Source: Ceratorhiza oryzae-sativae (Eukaryota; Basidiomycota; Agaricomycetes; Cantharellales; Ceratobasidiaceae). Taken from it: 64,000 bases of DNA. Below the pieces are notes generated by a model that was not told where the DNA came from, did not search any database, and saw only the letters and a program-made list of their open reading frames with translations. The DNA lies in the NCBI GenBank assembly GCA_030998015.1, contig JARWMV010000234.1, forward strand, positions 2,157,703 to 2,221,702, read 5' to 3'. A program made the translations under genes and the position numbers. Positions 1 through 11,608 of this stretch are shown piece after piece. Each line of letters begins with the position of its first letter. The stretch's first letter is position 1.

Positions 1-600
1 GTGAGTCCACCAGAAAACTGGGTAAGTGAGTGGATAAAATGAACAAGGGCAAGATACATGAAAAATTTACCAACATATATAAGCCAGTCACAAGTGCCAT
101 AAGCACCAGAGAACACCAAAACTCAACACCAATCATGTTCTGCCTCAGCATTCAAGTGATTAATTCCACTTCAACAGTGTTTGCAACCAAAATGAACTGC
201 TTTATCAATGCCCTCAATGTTGTTTCAAGTTTGAGTGTGATGGCCTACTCTCTCTCACCTCAGTTTGGAGGGTCAGACAGACCTGCCAGAGAGCTATTCT
301 GTCATGGCCTAGACCATGAGCACAGATTTATGCTGATTTTATCTTATTTTATTTTCATCTCTATCTCATGGTTTTTGGACAAGTCCTGTTTATTCAGATA
401 TATGCATAGAATTATTGACTGAGTCACATGACCTTGTTGTTGTTGACCACTGTTGACATATTCTGGAATATTCTGTTGACATGGCACCACTTTCATAGAT
501 TGTATGATTTTGTATTTCATATGTACTGCCTTGAGGAATATATAAGGGAGGGTCTGAGAGCCTTAAGCCTCAGAACTTGACCTCCTGTTGAACACCTACC
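1..600. other. AT-rich flank with a possible decayed chromovirus LTR end
   Basis: No convincing gene is seen. A 130-codon open frame at 30-422 has no recognisable motif and is probably chance. Near the right end there is a TATA-like stretch (about 538-548) followed about 25 nt later by a segment resembling the transcript-start region of the family B LTRs (AGAACTTGACCTC then TGTTG, about 575-592). This suggests an old related LTR. CpG is almost absent, as in the rest of 1-3700. Confidence 0.3.
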
Positions 601-2578
601 TGTTATGACCTGTCAAACAGACATAACAGAGTAACCAAATATTTCACAGATTTATGGCATTTTTCCCAAAGCAGAACAAGTAAGGATGCTGTGCCAGAAT
701 TTTGCAGGAGTCTGCCTCCTGCAGGTGGACTCCTGGCATTTTTTTTGATTCCTGCTCCAGCTCCAGCTCTGGCAGGCCAGGAGCTGGACTCCATACGGAA
801 TTCCGGCAGGTGCAGGAGCTTGCTGGAATTCTGGGGCTCCTGCACCTGATTATGCTCAAATGTCATCACATCGAGTTGTATAATAGCTTATTAGATGCGC
901 ACTACTGAGAGCTTTCAAATGGTATATAGCACGTCTGGTAGAAAATCAATTCTGCTGAATCACCTGCAGTTTTCTATTCTTGAGCCTTAAGGCCAATATT
1001 TCAGTCACCTTGAAACCCACCACATTCACCTCTTTAGTAGCTCATAAAATGCGCAAAACTCAGAGAATTCTGAATATGTTGTTTATATGGTGTACAAAAT
1101 TCATTTACATGTAGATCACAGCAGATTAATGCTCAGAAAATATTGCTACAAGTGCACAGTTACTATTTCAGGTCTAAGACAACATTTTAGACCCAAGGCA
1201 ACAAGCCAGGTGTGTTCCTGGACCTCAAAAACCACTACTAAAAATGTATCTATTTTGTACATACATTGGATTGTGATGAACTGGTGTCTGTCCATCTGTT
1301 GCTGGGAACATCTAAGCTGAATGGTTGCACATGGTTGGAAAAATTTGTTAAAGTACTGTTTTGGAGTTCACCAGGCTTGTGGGATAGGGTAATAAATGTC
1401 TCTGAGTTGATCTATGGGGCTCAGAGAGCCTGTAGTCAAGTGTGTGCTTGTGCAGAGGCAATTTAGGGGTATTTTAAGCATCAGGGGTGTATGTTCCCTG
1501 GATGTCACCCACTAATACACCTCCAATCATGCTGATTTTTGGTATACAGCATGAGTACAGTGGTTCACATCAACCTATCACAGGGGAGCAAAGTTTCCAT
1601 GGCTGGTTTCACTAGTGCCTGTGGCACTGTTCAGGGGCTAACCCCCTGTATATTGCTTATATCTCCTCAGAAATGAGTTGGATTGAAATGTGAGTGAGCT
1701 CATTTGATTCCCCTCAGCAAGACAAGTTGAATGGTACAAACATGTTTCTGTTCAACACTTAGTTAGGGGAGCATCAGTGGTTGTGCTTACCCTTGATTAT
1801 TTCCCAAAGACTAAAATGTGTGGATATCACTCAATTTCAACTTCGAATACATGATGTATATATCGATTGGATGCCCTGATTTTTGCACATTTAATGGTGT
1901 ATTGGACACTACAAATGGCTGGGGTCATGCAATGGTGCAGGAATGCCAGTCTGCAGGAATGCAGGAATGCAGGAGCTGCAGGACTCTGCCCAGGACTCCA
2001 GCACCCCTGGGGCAATTCCTGCACTGTCTCCATCTCCTGTAGTGCCAGAATATGCCAGAATTTTATACAGAATTCCTGCACATTCCATCTGCAGGTGCCT
2101 GGCACAGCACCCTTAAGAACAAGCCATAAACAAGGTCACATGACCTCAGTGCTTACCCAGCACTTACAGTGGTTACCCTGAACTCACTCCAGCATTTCTC
2201 TCCCATGTTACTTGGAGTGAGGAGTGAGTTATCATGTTACCTCAGTGCTTAAATCACATGACCCTGGGACCTTGTGCAGCTCTATAAGATTTGGAGCCAC
2301 ACAAACTTAAGATAAACAATTACCTAACCCATAGTACTGTATATAACCTGTACCTACTGTGGACTGCACTTAGATAAGACATCTGCAGCCACCACAGCCA
2401 CAGGTATATAAGGAGGATAAAGCAAGACTGGATGCCTCAGCTTGCTTTATCTTGTCAATCACCATAGACCATAGCAAACACTGTAACTAGAACACTCAAT
2501 ACATACCACATAACACCAAACTGTCAATGCAGCCACTACTTAAGTGTTCTGCAAGGGAGCATCCAGAGGGTCACAACA
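601..2578 (+). repeat. 5' LTR of Ty3/gypsy element A1, split by a hAT-like element
   Basis: The LTR starts TGTTATGACC and ends TCACAACA, matching the LTRs at 3718-4272 and 14712-15492. A 1435-bp element (681-2115) splits it. Without that element and its 8-bp duplication the LTR is about 535 bp. It is strongly CpG-depleted: CACGTG boxes seen in the younger LTRs read CACATG here, and many CG dinucleotides read TG or CA. It is therefore older than the A2 LTRs. Confidence 0.85.
681..2115. mobile_element. Non-autonomous hAT-like element, copy 1
   Basis: The termini are inverted repeats: TAAGGATGCTGTGCCAG on the left, and on the right the complement of TAAGGGTGCTGTGCCAG (16 of 17 match). The 8-bp sequence AGAACAAG flanks both ends (673-680 and 2116-2123). 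The undisturbed LTR at 3718 carries that sequence once. An 8-bp duplication with short inverted termini is typical of the hAT superfamily. The ends are rich in CCAGAATTCTGGCA-like subterminal repeats. No transposase-like frame is seen, so it would depend on a transposase supplied elsewhere. Copy 2 (8142-9575) has nearly the same length in the opposite orientation. Confidence 0.85.
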
Positions 2579-3717
2579 TTATAAAGCAAGCTCCAAACTT
2601 AACTAGTGGTGAACATGAGTATACTACACAGATACTAAAGGGCTGAGTACACAAGAAACCAGCTAACTCCTGTGATACATAAGAGAACACTAGGAAACTA
2701 TGTCACAGAGACCACAAACCTGATCTCAAAGCAGAGTGGCCAATAGTAGACCACAATCACCCAAACCCATTATTCCCCCAGAGGCTGAAGGTAACCCAGA
2801 TGAGACTCTCCAGGGAATGCCAGGGGGGTTGCCACAAAATCCACAACCAGTGGCTCAACCTAAACCCACTTGGGCCTCTGTCCTGGGAGGGCAAATAGGG
2901 GGAATACCACTCCACAGTCCTCAGCCACCAAATCTCCCACTAAAATCAGACCCAGGAGATACTTCAAATCCAGAGAGGGACAAGGTAGAGGATATGACTT
3001 GGATCATATATGATCAAGGCACAGCCATGGCAGAAGAGGCAAGGACACAACCCCAGCCAGGTCCTGGAGCTATAACCACTGCCAACTCTATTCACACCAT
3101 TGCCATTGCCATCAGGGCAGGACTCAAGGAACTCAGAGATAATAACCATAGGGAACTGGAAAAGGCAATTGTGAGCATAAATCAGTGTCAAACATCACTA
3201 ACACAACAAGGAGACATAGCCTGGATGGTAAAATCAATAGAAACATCCAACAAAAATGTCCTCTATGTGGCAAAGAACCAGTACAACCTAAAAGCAGAAA
3301 TGGGGAACCTGATAAAAGAACTAAAGGATATCTCCATGGAGATAAACTGGGTATTGGGAATGCAAGAGCAAAAGCACAGGAGAAATCCTGACTGCACTAG
3401 AACAACAGGTAACCAACTTAGGAAATGAGCTCCAGAAAACAACTGGAGCAGGAAGGCAGACAGAAAATACAGAAGAGGCCAGGGGAAGAACTAGGGTGGT
3501 CATAGGAAGTCCCTCATAATCCCCCTCCATCTCCCCAGGACAAACACCCTTTCTGGGAAGAACCTTTCAGGCTGAATCGACAATAAGACCCCAAGCAAAA
3601 CCACCCCTTCAGAGGCCCACTCCAAGACCCACAGAACCCTGGTCCAACCCCCAATCCCAAGTAAACCAAACTACCCTTGTTGCAAACCACATTCCTAAGG
3701 AAGCACAACTAGGAAGA
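2579..3717 (+). pseudogene. Leader and 5' part of gag, element A1
   Basis: The LTR is followed directly by a TATAAAGCAAGCTC primer-binding segment, then by the gag start at 2700. The frame meets a TGA at 2721, where the younger copy A2 has CGA, so CpG decay made the stop. The frame is then open over 2736-3428 (Pro/Gln-rich N-terminal part). Gag is cut at 3717 by the insertion of A2. It resumes after A2 at 15493 for about 100 bp. The product would have been the capsid precursor of the retrotransposon particle. Confidence 0.8.
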
Positions 3718-3804
3718 TGTTATGACCCGTCAAACGGACATAACAAAACAACCAAATATTTCTACAGATTTATGGCATTTTTCCTAAGCAGAACAAGCCA
3801 TAAA

Positions 3805-3940
3805 CAAGGTCACGTGACCTTGGTGCTTAGCCGGCGCTTACGGTGGTTACCCTGAACTCGCTCCAGCATTTCTCTCCCTTGTTACTTGGAGCGAGGAGCG
3901 AGTTGTCACGTGATCTCGGCGCTTACAGCAGGATCACGTG
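3805..3940 (+). promoter_or_regulatory. CACGTG (E-box) cluster in the A2 LTR
   Basis: The perfect 18-bp palindrome CAAGGTCACGTGACCTTG lies at 3805-3822. Further CACGTG hexamers lie at 3907-3912 and 3935-3940. CACGTG is the known site of fungal bHLH factors (Pho4/Cbf1 type). In U3 of an LTR these are plausible activator sites; this is inferred from motif and position only. The motif is amplified in the 3' LTR. Confidence 0.45.
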
Positions 3941-4097
3941 ACCTCAGCACCTACCCCTCGGACCTCGCGCGGCTCTATAAGATTCGGAGCCACACAAACT
4001 TAAGACAAACAATTACCTAACCCATAGTACTGTACATAACCTACACCTACTGCGGAGTGTGCTTAGATAATATGTCCGCAGCCACCGCAGCCACAGG

Positions 4098-4144
4098 TAT
4101 ATATAAGGAGGATAAAGCAAGACTGGATGCTCAGCTTGCTTTAT
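4098..4144 (+). promoter_or_regulatory. LTR core promoter and 5'-end self-primer segment (family A)
   Basis: TATATATAA at 4098-4106 is followed 35 nt later by AGCTTGCTTTAT (4133-4144). Those 12 bases are the exact complement of the sequence just after the LTR (4275-4286). If transcription starts near 4131, the RNA 5' end can fold back on the primer-binding site, as established for Tf1/sushi elements. Confidence 0.5.
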
Positions 4145-4274
4145 CTCGTCAACCACCATAGACCATAGCAAACACTGTAACTAGAACACTCAATACATAC
4201 TGCATAGCACCAAACCATCAACGCAGCCACTACTTAAGTGCTCCACAAGGGAGCCTCCAGAGGGTCATGACATT

Positions 4275-4286
4275 ATAAAGCAAGCT
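4275..4286 (+). other. Putative primer-binding site, self-priming type (family A)
   Basis: ATAAAGCAAGCT starts two bases after the LTR end. It is fully complementary to 4133-4144 in R of the same LTR. The A1 copy keeps the same sequence at 2581-2592. It does not resemble a tRNA 3' end. Confidence 0.5.
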
Positions 4287-4393
4287 CTTAACTTAACTAG
4301 TGGCGAACATAAGTATACTGCACAGATACTAAGGGCTGAGTACATGAGAAAACCAGCTAACTCCTGTGATACATAAGAGAACATAAAGAAACT

Positions 4394-6229
4394 ATGTCAC
4401 AGACACCACAAACTCGATCTCAAAGCAGAGTGGCAAATAGTAGGCCACAATCACCCAAACCCATTGCTTCCCCAGAGGTGGAAGGTAACCCAGATGAGAC
4501 CCTCCAAGGAATGCCAGGGGGGTTGCCACAAAACCCATGACCAGTGGCTCAACCCAACCCCACTCGGGCCCCCATCCTGGGAGGGGAAATAGGGGGAATA
4601 CCACTCCGCAGCCCTCAACTGCCAATTCACCTGATAAATCCAGACCCAGAAGATATCTCAAATCCAGAGAGGGATGAGGTAGAAGATATGACCTGAACCA
4701 TATACGAACAAGGCACGGCCTTGGCAGAAGAGGCAAGGACACAACCCCAGCCAGGTCCCGGAACCATAGCCACTGCCAACCCTATTCACACCATTGCCAC
4801 GGCCATCAGGGCGGGGCTCAAGGAACTTAGAGACAATAATCATAGGGAACTAGAAAAGGCAATCACGGGTATAAATCAGTGTCAAATATCACTAACCTGA
4901 CAAGAAGGAAACGTGGACTGGATGGTGAGGTCAATGGAAACATCCAACAAAAATGTCCTCTATGTGGCAAAGAACCAGGACAACCTAAAAGCAGAAATGG
5001 GGAACCTGATAAAAGAATTAAAGGACATCTCCATGGAAATAAACCGGGTACTGGGAATGCAAGAGTGAAAGCTTGAAAGCTTAGAGAAGAAAACTGAAAA
5101 CACAGGGGAGATCCTAATCGCACTAGAACAATGGGTAACCAATCTAGGAAATGAGCTCCGGAAAACAACTGAAGCAGGAAGGCCAAGGGAAAGGACAGAA
5201 GAAACCAGGGGAAGAACTAGGGTGGTCATAGGAAGCCCCTCACGATCCCCCTCAGCCTCCCCAGTACGAACACCTTTTCTGGGAAGAACCTTCCAGGCTG
5301 AGTCCACAATAAGACCCCGAACAGAACCTCCATCCCAAGCAAACCAACCTACCCTTGCTGCAAACCACACTCCTAAGGAGGCAAGACTAGGGAGACCCAG
5401 CAAATTTAATGGGAAAAAGGGGAAGGAAGCAGAGAACTTCATAATCAGCATGGAACTTTTCTTTGCTGACTATGACGAATCAGCCTTTGATGACCGAAAA
5501 AAGATATCTGCGGTGCTAATGAACATGGAGGATGGGGAAGCAGCAAACTGGGCACAACCTTACTGCCGGAAACTACTAGCAGGTGAACACACAGGTATTC
5601 TTGCATCCTGGAAGGATTTCAGGAAGGGATTCCTGGATGCTTTTAATGACCCAGTCATAAAGGAAAAGACCATCTGGAAACTAAGGAAATTAACACAGAC
5701 CAAGAGTGCATTGGATTATGCTACCCAATTCCGGATCCTGATCCAAGAGGTAGACTGGAACCAGGAAGCCCTCAAGGACCAATTCAGGGAAGGGTAAAAA
5801 CCCAAAGTACAACAAGAGATCTTAAGGATTGAAGTACTGGCAAATGAGGCTGAAGGTCCATCATATACCTTAGATCAATTAATCGACTTTGCCTGCAAAA
5901 TGGATGACATGCAGTTTGTGAACCAGAAAATGAATACAAGGACCAGCAACTCATCAAATTCAGCCTGGGCACCAGTGAAATACAAACAAGGGGGGAACAA
6001 GCCTTTAGGGACCAGCGGCAAACAGGGGAATACCCAAACCAACAACATGGTAAGGATACCAAACAGTGAAAAAGACAGGCGAAGGAAAGAAGGACTCTGT
6101 ATCAAATGCGGTAAATCAGGACATGTCCTGAAGGAGTGCCGAGGCCAGTGGACCTATGACAAAGCTAAGATACAAGGGAAGGCCAGTAGACAAGTTGAGG
6201 AAGAAAGCAGCTCCGAGTCGGAAAACTAA
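4394..6229 (+). pseudogene. gag of A2 (capsid and CCHC nucleocapsid), five in-frame stops
   Basis: A single reading frame of 612 codons runs from ATG 4394 to the natural stop at 6227. It is broken by TGA at 4538, 4694, 4898 and 5066 and TAA at 5795. Comparison with A1 shows some stops came from C-to-T or G-to-A change. The N-terminal part is Pro/Gln-rich. The central part (about 5390-5800) looks like a retrotransposon gag capsid region. Near the C-terminus is a CCHC zinc knuckle, CIKCGKSGHVLKEC, at about 6100-6141. Pol starts 17 nt after the stop in another frame, which would fit reinitiation. Confidence 0.8.
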
Positions 6230-6246
6230 TTGGTCCTACCACTTCC

Positions 6247-8141
6247 ATGTTGGAGGACCCCAATATAACCCCTACTGCAGATGTATGTTACCTCAAGAAG
6301 TCTAGTAATCAATCAATAATATACACTATGGTAGAGGGAATCATGGAACCAGCTAAGACGCTGATTGACTCAGGATCTTCAACCAACTTCATCGATAAGG
6401 CCTATTCAAGGGAAAAAAGGATTCCAACCACTCCCCTCAAACACAAGAAATCAATTGTGGCCATTGATGGAAATGAAATCAAGGATGCCATAGAAGAAAG
6501 GGCAGAACTAAACATCGAAGTGGAAGGGAAGACACTAAAATGCTCCCTTTATGTAATGACCCTAGGTGACACAGACATAGTCCTAGGGAAAGAATGGCTT
6601 GAAGAAGCAGAACCTATCATAGATTGGAAAGACCTTACCATCTCATACCCAGACGAAATCAAGGCAAGGGCAGCAAGTGAAAGCCTACAAATCCCAGAAG
6701 AATTTAGGGATTTTGAAGACCTATTTGGGGAAGAAGGTTTCCAAGAACTTCCACCCCACCGAGGTAACCTAGACTTCAAAATGGACCTGATCAAGGGAGT
6801 GGAGCTGCCAAAGCCTGCAAAGAGGTACAGTATGTCACCAGCAGAAACAAAGGCGCTCAGGGAGTACCTAGAGGAGGAACTAAGAAACGGGAAAATAAGG
6901 CCCAGCCAGTCAGTTGTAGCTGCACCCTGTTTCTATGTGAACAAAGCAGATGGAGGGCTTAGGTTGGTAGTCGACTACCGTAAGATGAATGACATCACCA
7001 AGCCAGACAGGTTTCCACTTCCAATCCAAATAGAATTGATTGAGAGACTGAAGGATGCAACCATCTATTCAAAAATGGATGTTCGATGGGGGTTCAACAA
7101 CATCAGAAAAAGGGAGACGAATGGAAAACAGCTTTCAGGACAGGAGAAGGCCAGTTTGAATGCTTGGTCATGCCATTCGGAGTAAAAGAAGGACCAAGAA
7201 CCTTTACCAGGTTCATGATGGAAAAGTTCCGTGACATAATAGACGATTATGTGGTAATCTACATGGACGATGTACTAGTGTTTTCCAGAAACAGGGAAGA
7301 ACACGTACAACATGTCAGGGAAGTGTTAAGAAGAATGAGGGAAAACCACCTCTTCCTCAAACCCACAAGTGCAGTTCTTTGTGAAGGAGGTAAGCTTCAT
7401 TGGAATTGTCATATCCCCAGAAGGGATATCGATGGAAAAGGAAAAGGTAAAGGCAGTTCTAGAATGGCCAGAACCTAACACAGTAAAAGAAGTCCAAGCC
7501 TTCCTAGGCTTCGTGGGGTTCTATAGAAGGTGGATAGAGAAGTTTAGTACCTTAGCCAAACCCCTCACAGATCTCACCCAAAAAGATGTCAAATTCCTGT
7601 GGGAAAGAAAACAACAGGAGGCATTTGAAGCTATCAAAGAAGCAGTAGCAAGAGAACCGGTCCTGATCCACCCAAACCCAAACAGGCCATACATACTGGA
7701 AACAGACGCCTCAGGAGTGGCCATGGGGGCGGTACTAAGCCAAAAGGGTGATGACAACCAATTGCATCCAATTGCCTTCCTATCGAAGAGCTTCACCCCA
7801 CCAGAGAAAAATTATGACACCTACAACAAGGAGTTGCTTGCAATTGTTAGGTCCTTGGAGCACTGGAGGTTATACTTAGAAGGGACAGAGGAACCTATTG
7901 TGATATACACTGACCATAGGAACCTCCAGTACTGGCAAAATGCCCAGATGTGGAATAGAAGGCATGCCAGATGGTATCTCACTCTGGCACCCTTCAATTT
8001 TCAGATTGTGTATAGACCAGGGAAACTCTCACAGAAGCCAGATGCCCTTTCCAGAAGGAGCGACCATGGGGATACCCCTATGGAACCACAGATCATGATT
8101 CCAGAAGAAAGGTTCATAGGTTTCATGGCAGAAGTACAGGG
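6247..8141 (+). pseudogene. pol of A2, first part: protease, reverse transcriptase, RNase H
   Basis: Protease is shown by LIDSGSSTNFI (about codons 36-46). The RT palm follows, with YMDDVLVF at about 7258-7281. RNase H shows ETDASG near 7700 and YTDHRNLQYW near 7910. Two compensating indels, near 7100 and 7370, move the frame and back, so RT is interrupted. A hAT-like element sits at 8142. Removing that element and its 8-bp duplication keeps RNase H and integrase in one frame. The reading was therefore continuous before insertion. Confidence 0.85.
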
Positions 8142-9575
8142 TAGAGGTGCTGTGCCAGGCTCCTGCAGCCAGAACTTGCCAGAATTCTGGCTAAAATTCC
8201 AGCAGATTCCGGTGTGCCAGTTGCCAGTGCAGGTGCCAGAATAGCCTCAAGGGTGCCAGAGTCCTGGGTGGAGTCCTGCAGTACTGGCATACCTGCATAC
8301 CTGCATGCTGGCACATCATCACCTGTACATGACCATCTCAGATTGTGTATGTCAAGCACTCATAAAATGCGCAAAATTCAGCGGATCCGATTGTACTTTA
8401 CTTGATTACAAACGGCTAAGAAATGAGCAGTATCGGCGCAGATTTATCTAGGAAGAATATTCAGGGGGATGCGCAGATGTTGAAGCTTGCTATCCTGAGC
8501 TCCAATTGGCGTGATATACATACCAATCGACTCGTCTCATTGAGAGGAATCGAATGCATATACTTTCATCATAAACGAACACTTTTATCGAAAGTTATGA
8601 GCAATATAAAGGGAGGAAGCCCCTGAACAGTGCCACAGGCGCTAGTGAAACCAGCCATGCAAACCTTGCTCCCTTGTGCGGAGTCGATACGCACTACTAT
8701 AAGGACTCTATATACCAAAAATCAGCCTGATTGAAGGTGTTTTAGCCAGTGAAACTGGGGGAACAGTGCCCCTGATGCTGAAAACCCCCTGAAATGCGCC
8801 ATGGACACCCACACAGTGCAATTCTGTCTTTCTGAGTATCACAGACAGCTTCAGGGATACTTATTGCCCTATTTCAGATACCTGAAACATCTGGAACAAG
8901 CTTATAACTTAAATTTCCAACCATGTGCAGTGATTCTGCTGGGGTGACAGTGAGGATGTCTGCACACACCCCAGTTCATAGTCATCCTGTTGATGAATTG
9001 ACTAGATATTATGTCAGTAGGGGTTTCTTAAGCTCAGAAAAAAGGCTAGCTGGTCATATAAGCTTCAAATAGCTTTCTTTGTGGTGAAATGGCATGTGCA
9101 CATTTCCCAGAATATTTCCTGGGCACTAATCTGGTGCGAGCTATGTGTTATTGAATTTTCTGCGCAGAGCGAATGACATATTTGTGATCTACAGAGTTTT
9201 GCGCGTTTAATGAGCTACTTTGCAAGAGATTGTGGTGAGTTTTGTGGCCCTGGAAATATTGGCCACAAAGGCCCAAACAAAAGAACTGCGTACAATTTGC
9301 CAGAATCAATTTCTTATGAAACGTGCCTTATATCGTTGGAAAGCTCTCTCTTATGCGCATCTAATGAGCTACCACACAATCTGATGTGGTGAGTTCTGAC
9401 CATAGCCAGTTGCCGGAGTCCTGGGATTCTGGCATGCTCCTGCACCTGCCAGAATTCTGGCACAGTCTCTGGCAACTGGCATGCCAGTGCCAGTGCCAGT
9501 GCCAGAATGGCCAAAAAGCGCAGGAGTCTTGCTGCAGGTGCCGGAGTCCTGCAAAATTCTGGCACAGCTTCTCTA
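8142..9575. mobile_element. Non-autonomous hAT-like element, copy 2
   Basis: The target duplication GTACAGGG lies at 8134-8141 and 9576-9583. The termini are TAGAGGTGCTGTGCCAG and the complement of TAGAGAAGCTGTGCCAG. The element is 1434 bp. Its right end corresponds to the left end of copy 1, so the two copies are inverted relative to each other. Shared interior blocks, such as the stretch around ATGCGCAT and TTAATGAGCT, confirm common descent. No transposase frame is present. Unlike copy 1 it keeps many CpG sites, so it is the younger copy. Confidence 0.88.
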
Positions 9576-9583
9576 GTACAGGG

Positions 9584-11095
9584 GAATTTCTGGGAAGAGC
9601 TTAAAGAAGCTCAGGAAGAAGACAAATCTATCAGATCCTTAAGGCTGAGTGTGGCAAATAAAGAACAACTACCGCCCTCAGTACAGAAGGAATTTAGACA
9701 GTATGAAATGAAGGAGGGCCTATTAAGGTATGACGATAGGCTCTACATCCCGGATGACAAGGACTTGAGGTTGAGTCTCCTTGAGGAGTGCCATGACGCC
9801 CCAGTGGCAGGTCATCAGGGACAAGCCCAAACACTAGAATTACTATCAAGGGATTACTATTGGCCAGGAATGAAGGCCCAAGTAAACCAATACGTGGAAT
9901 CTTGTGAAACGTGTCAAAGAAGCAAAGGACACAAACAAGGCACTCCCCTGAAGTCCTTACCAATCCCATGGAAACCATGGGCAGATGTCGCATATGATTT
10001 CATTGTCAAATTACCTGTCTCAAAGGGGTACGACAGTATCTTGACAGTTGTAGATCGCTTCTCCCGGCAGGCCCATTTTGTACCATGTCTGGAGAGCACC
10101 AATGCAGAAGAACTGGCAGAAATATTCATAAGGGAAGTATGGAGACATCACGGGACCCAGAAACCACTGTCTCAGACTGAGGGCCAACCTTTAACAGCCA
10201 ATTCCTAAAAGCCCTATACAAAGGAATTGGGACAAAGCCCAGATTCTCCACTGCTTTCCATCCAGAAACAGATGGTCTGTCGGAAAGGACAAATCAATGG
10301 GTAGAAGGGTTCTTAAGAACCTTCTGCAATTATAGACAAGATGATTGGGTAAAATGGTTACCCATTGCCGAATTCTGCCATAACAACCACATAAATGCTA
10401 CAACAGGACAAACCCCATTTGAAACAGTATATGGAAAAAACCCAAGATGGGTTGTCCGAGAGGGAGAAGAACCATCTGAGGCACCCACTGCAGACAACAT
10501 GCGTAATCAAATGGAAAAGGTATGGGATGAGGCAAGAGCCTCAATGGAATTACACCAACAAATGGAAAAGAAAGGGAGGGAATTCAAGGTAGGAGACAAG
10601 GTTTGGCTGCTCCTAACAAACCTCTCGTCCAAGAGACCCTCCAAGAAACTGGACAACCGAAAAGGGGGGCCCTTTGAAATCACAGAAAAGATCTCATCCC
10701 ATGCATATCGCCTGGACCTACCTAAAACCATACGTGTACACAATGTATTCCATGTAAATCTCCTCTCGCCATTCACAGAAGATAAAGACTTCCGAAGAAG
10801 GCAGGCCAAACCACCACCAGTCATAACGGAAAAAGGAGAGGAGGAATATGAGGTGGACCACATTGCAAATTATGAATGGCGGAATGGCGAGTTGTTTTAC
10901 CAAATCAGATGGAAGGGCTACGACCCAATAGAAGACACAATGGAACGTGCCAGCAAGTTTGCTGACATGAAAGAGGTTCTAAATGACTTGCAAAGGTGCT
11001 TACCAGACGCACCAATGCCAGTCAAGACAAGTCAGCACTCAGGTGACTCGAAAGGCAGGCCAAAGAGAACCAAACGAGGATCTGGAAAGCTTTAA
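9584..11095 (+). pseudogene. pol of A2, second part: integrase, GPY/F module and chromodomain
   Basis: The integrase zinc domain has H...H and CETCQRSKG (about 9780-9930). The core starts at YDFIVKLP. A frameshift near 10153 and a CGA-to-TGA stop at 10178 break the region of the second catalytic Asp. The DGLSER segment holds the catalytic Glu region. The frame is then open to 11095 with GGPFEI (GPY/F) near 10665. A chromodomain follows at about 10850-10970 (FYQIRWKGYDPIEDTME), which in this family targets integration to modified chromatin. The tail is basic. Confidence 0.85.
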
Positions 11096-11182
11096 AAGGA
11101 GCCATCCAGGATACCCAAGAGAGTCCAGAGCCCACTCTTCCACCTCACTTGCACCACAACACACCTGCGAAACCCCAAAAAC

Positions 11183-11590
11183 ATGCCTTTCGTCACTCAC
11201 CCAGTTGCACATCCCAACCGTTACACCCCACTTGCTGAAAATCAGGTGGCCCCACTTCGGCAGCCACCCACCACCAGGCGGCCAGCACCCTACCCTGGCA
11301 GGGAAAATCGTCCTAAACCAGGGATGTACTGCTCCAGTGTGGAAGACGCCCAGAGGTACGCCGAACGACTGTTGCCAGGGGCTAACCTAGTATACATCCC
11401 AAAGAAGTTAAGGGATGAAAGGAACTGGATTGACGATGACAAGTACCTGGATCCCAGGTTAGGGGTCCTGACATGGCATGGAAGCTGGAAGCCAACAACA
11501 AGAAACGCCTTGTTAAGAACACCGATGTATGTCGTCGACAATATCGTGGGACCAACAGTCGACGTGGTGACCAAGGCAGCAAGACAATAG
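11183..11590 (+). CDS. Cargo ORF 1 of element A2, unknown protein of 135 aa
   Basis: This open frame lies downstream of the pol stop inside A2. The N-terminal third is rich in Pro, Arg and Thr. The C-terminal part looks globular, with a segment NWIDDDKYLDPRLGVLTWHG (about residues 81-100). I do not recognise the family. It ends 18 nt before cargo ORF 2 in a different frame. It lies in the stretch where ordinary chromoviruses have only a 3' UTR. It may be acquired sequence, a viral structural gene, or a chance frame. Confidence 0.4.
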   Translation: MPFVTHPVAHPNRYTPLAENQVAPLRQPPTTRRPAPYPGRENRPKPGMYCSSVEDAQRYAERLLPGANLVYIPKKLRDERNWIDDDKYLDPRLGVLTWHGSWKPTTRNALLRTPMYVVDNIVGPTVDVVTKAARQ

Positions 11591-11608
11591 AGGAGGGCCA
11601 CAGGCCAA

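Larger units (their letters stand above)
3718..4272 (+). repeat. 5' LTR of element A2 (555 bp)
   Basis: It runs from TGTTATGACC to GGTCATGACA. It has a single copy of the 113-bp unit that is present three times in the 3' LTR (14712-15492). A TATA box at 4098-4106 and the presumed transcript start near 4131 define U3 and R. Confidence 0.9.

Noticed and set aside
30..422. 130-codon ORF at the window start
   Set aside because: No family resemblance, AT-rich decayed surroundings, and no promoter.
603..2181. Small ORFs inside the hAT-like elements as transposase
   Set aside because: They are below 110 codons, lack any hAT motif, and differ between the two copies.
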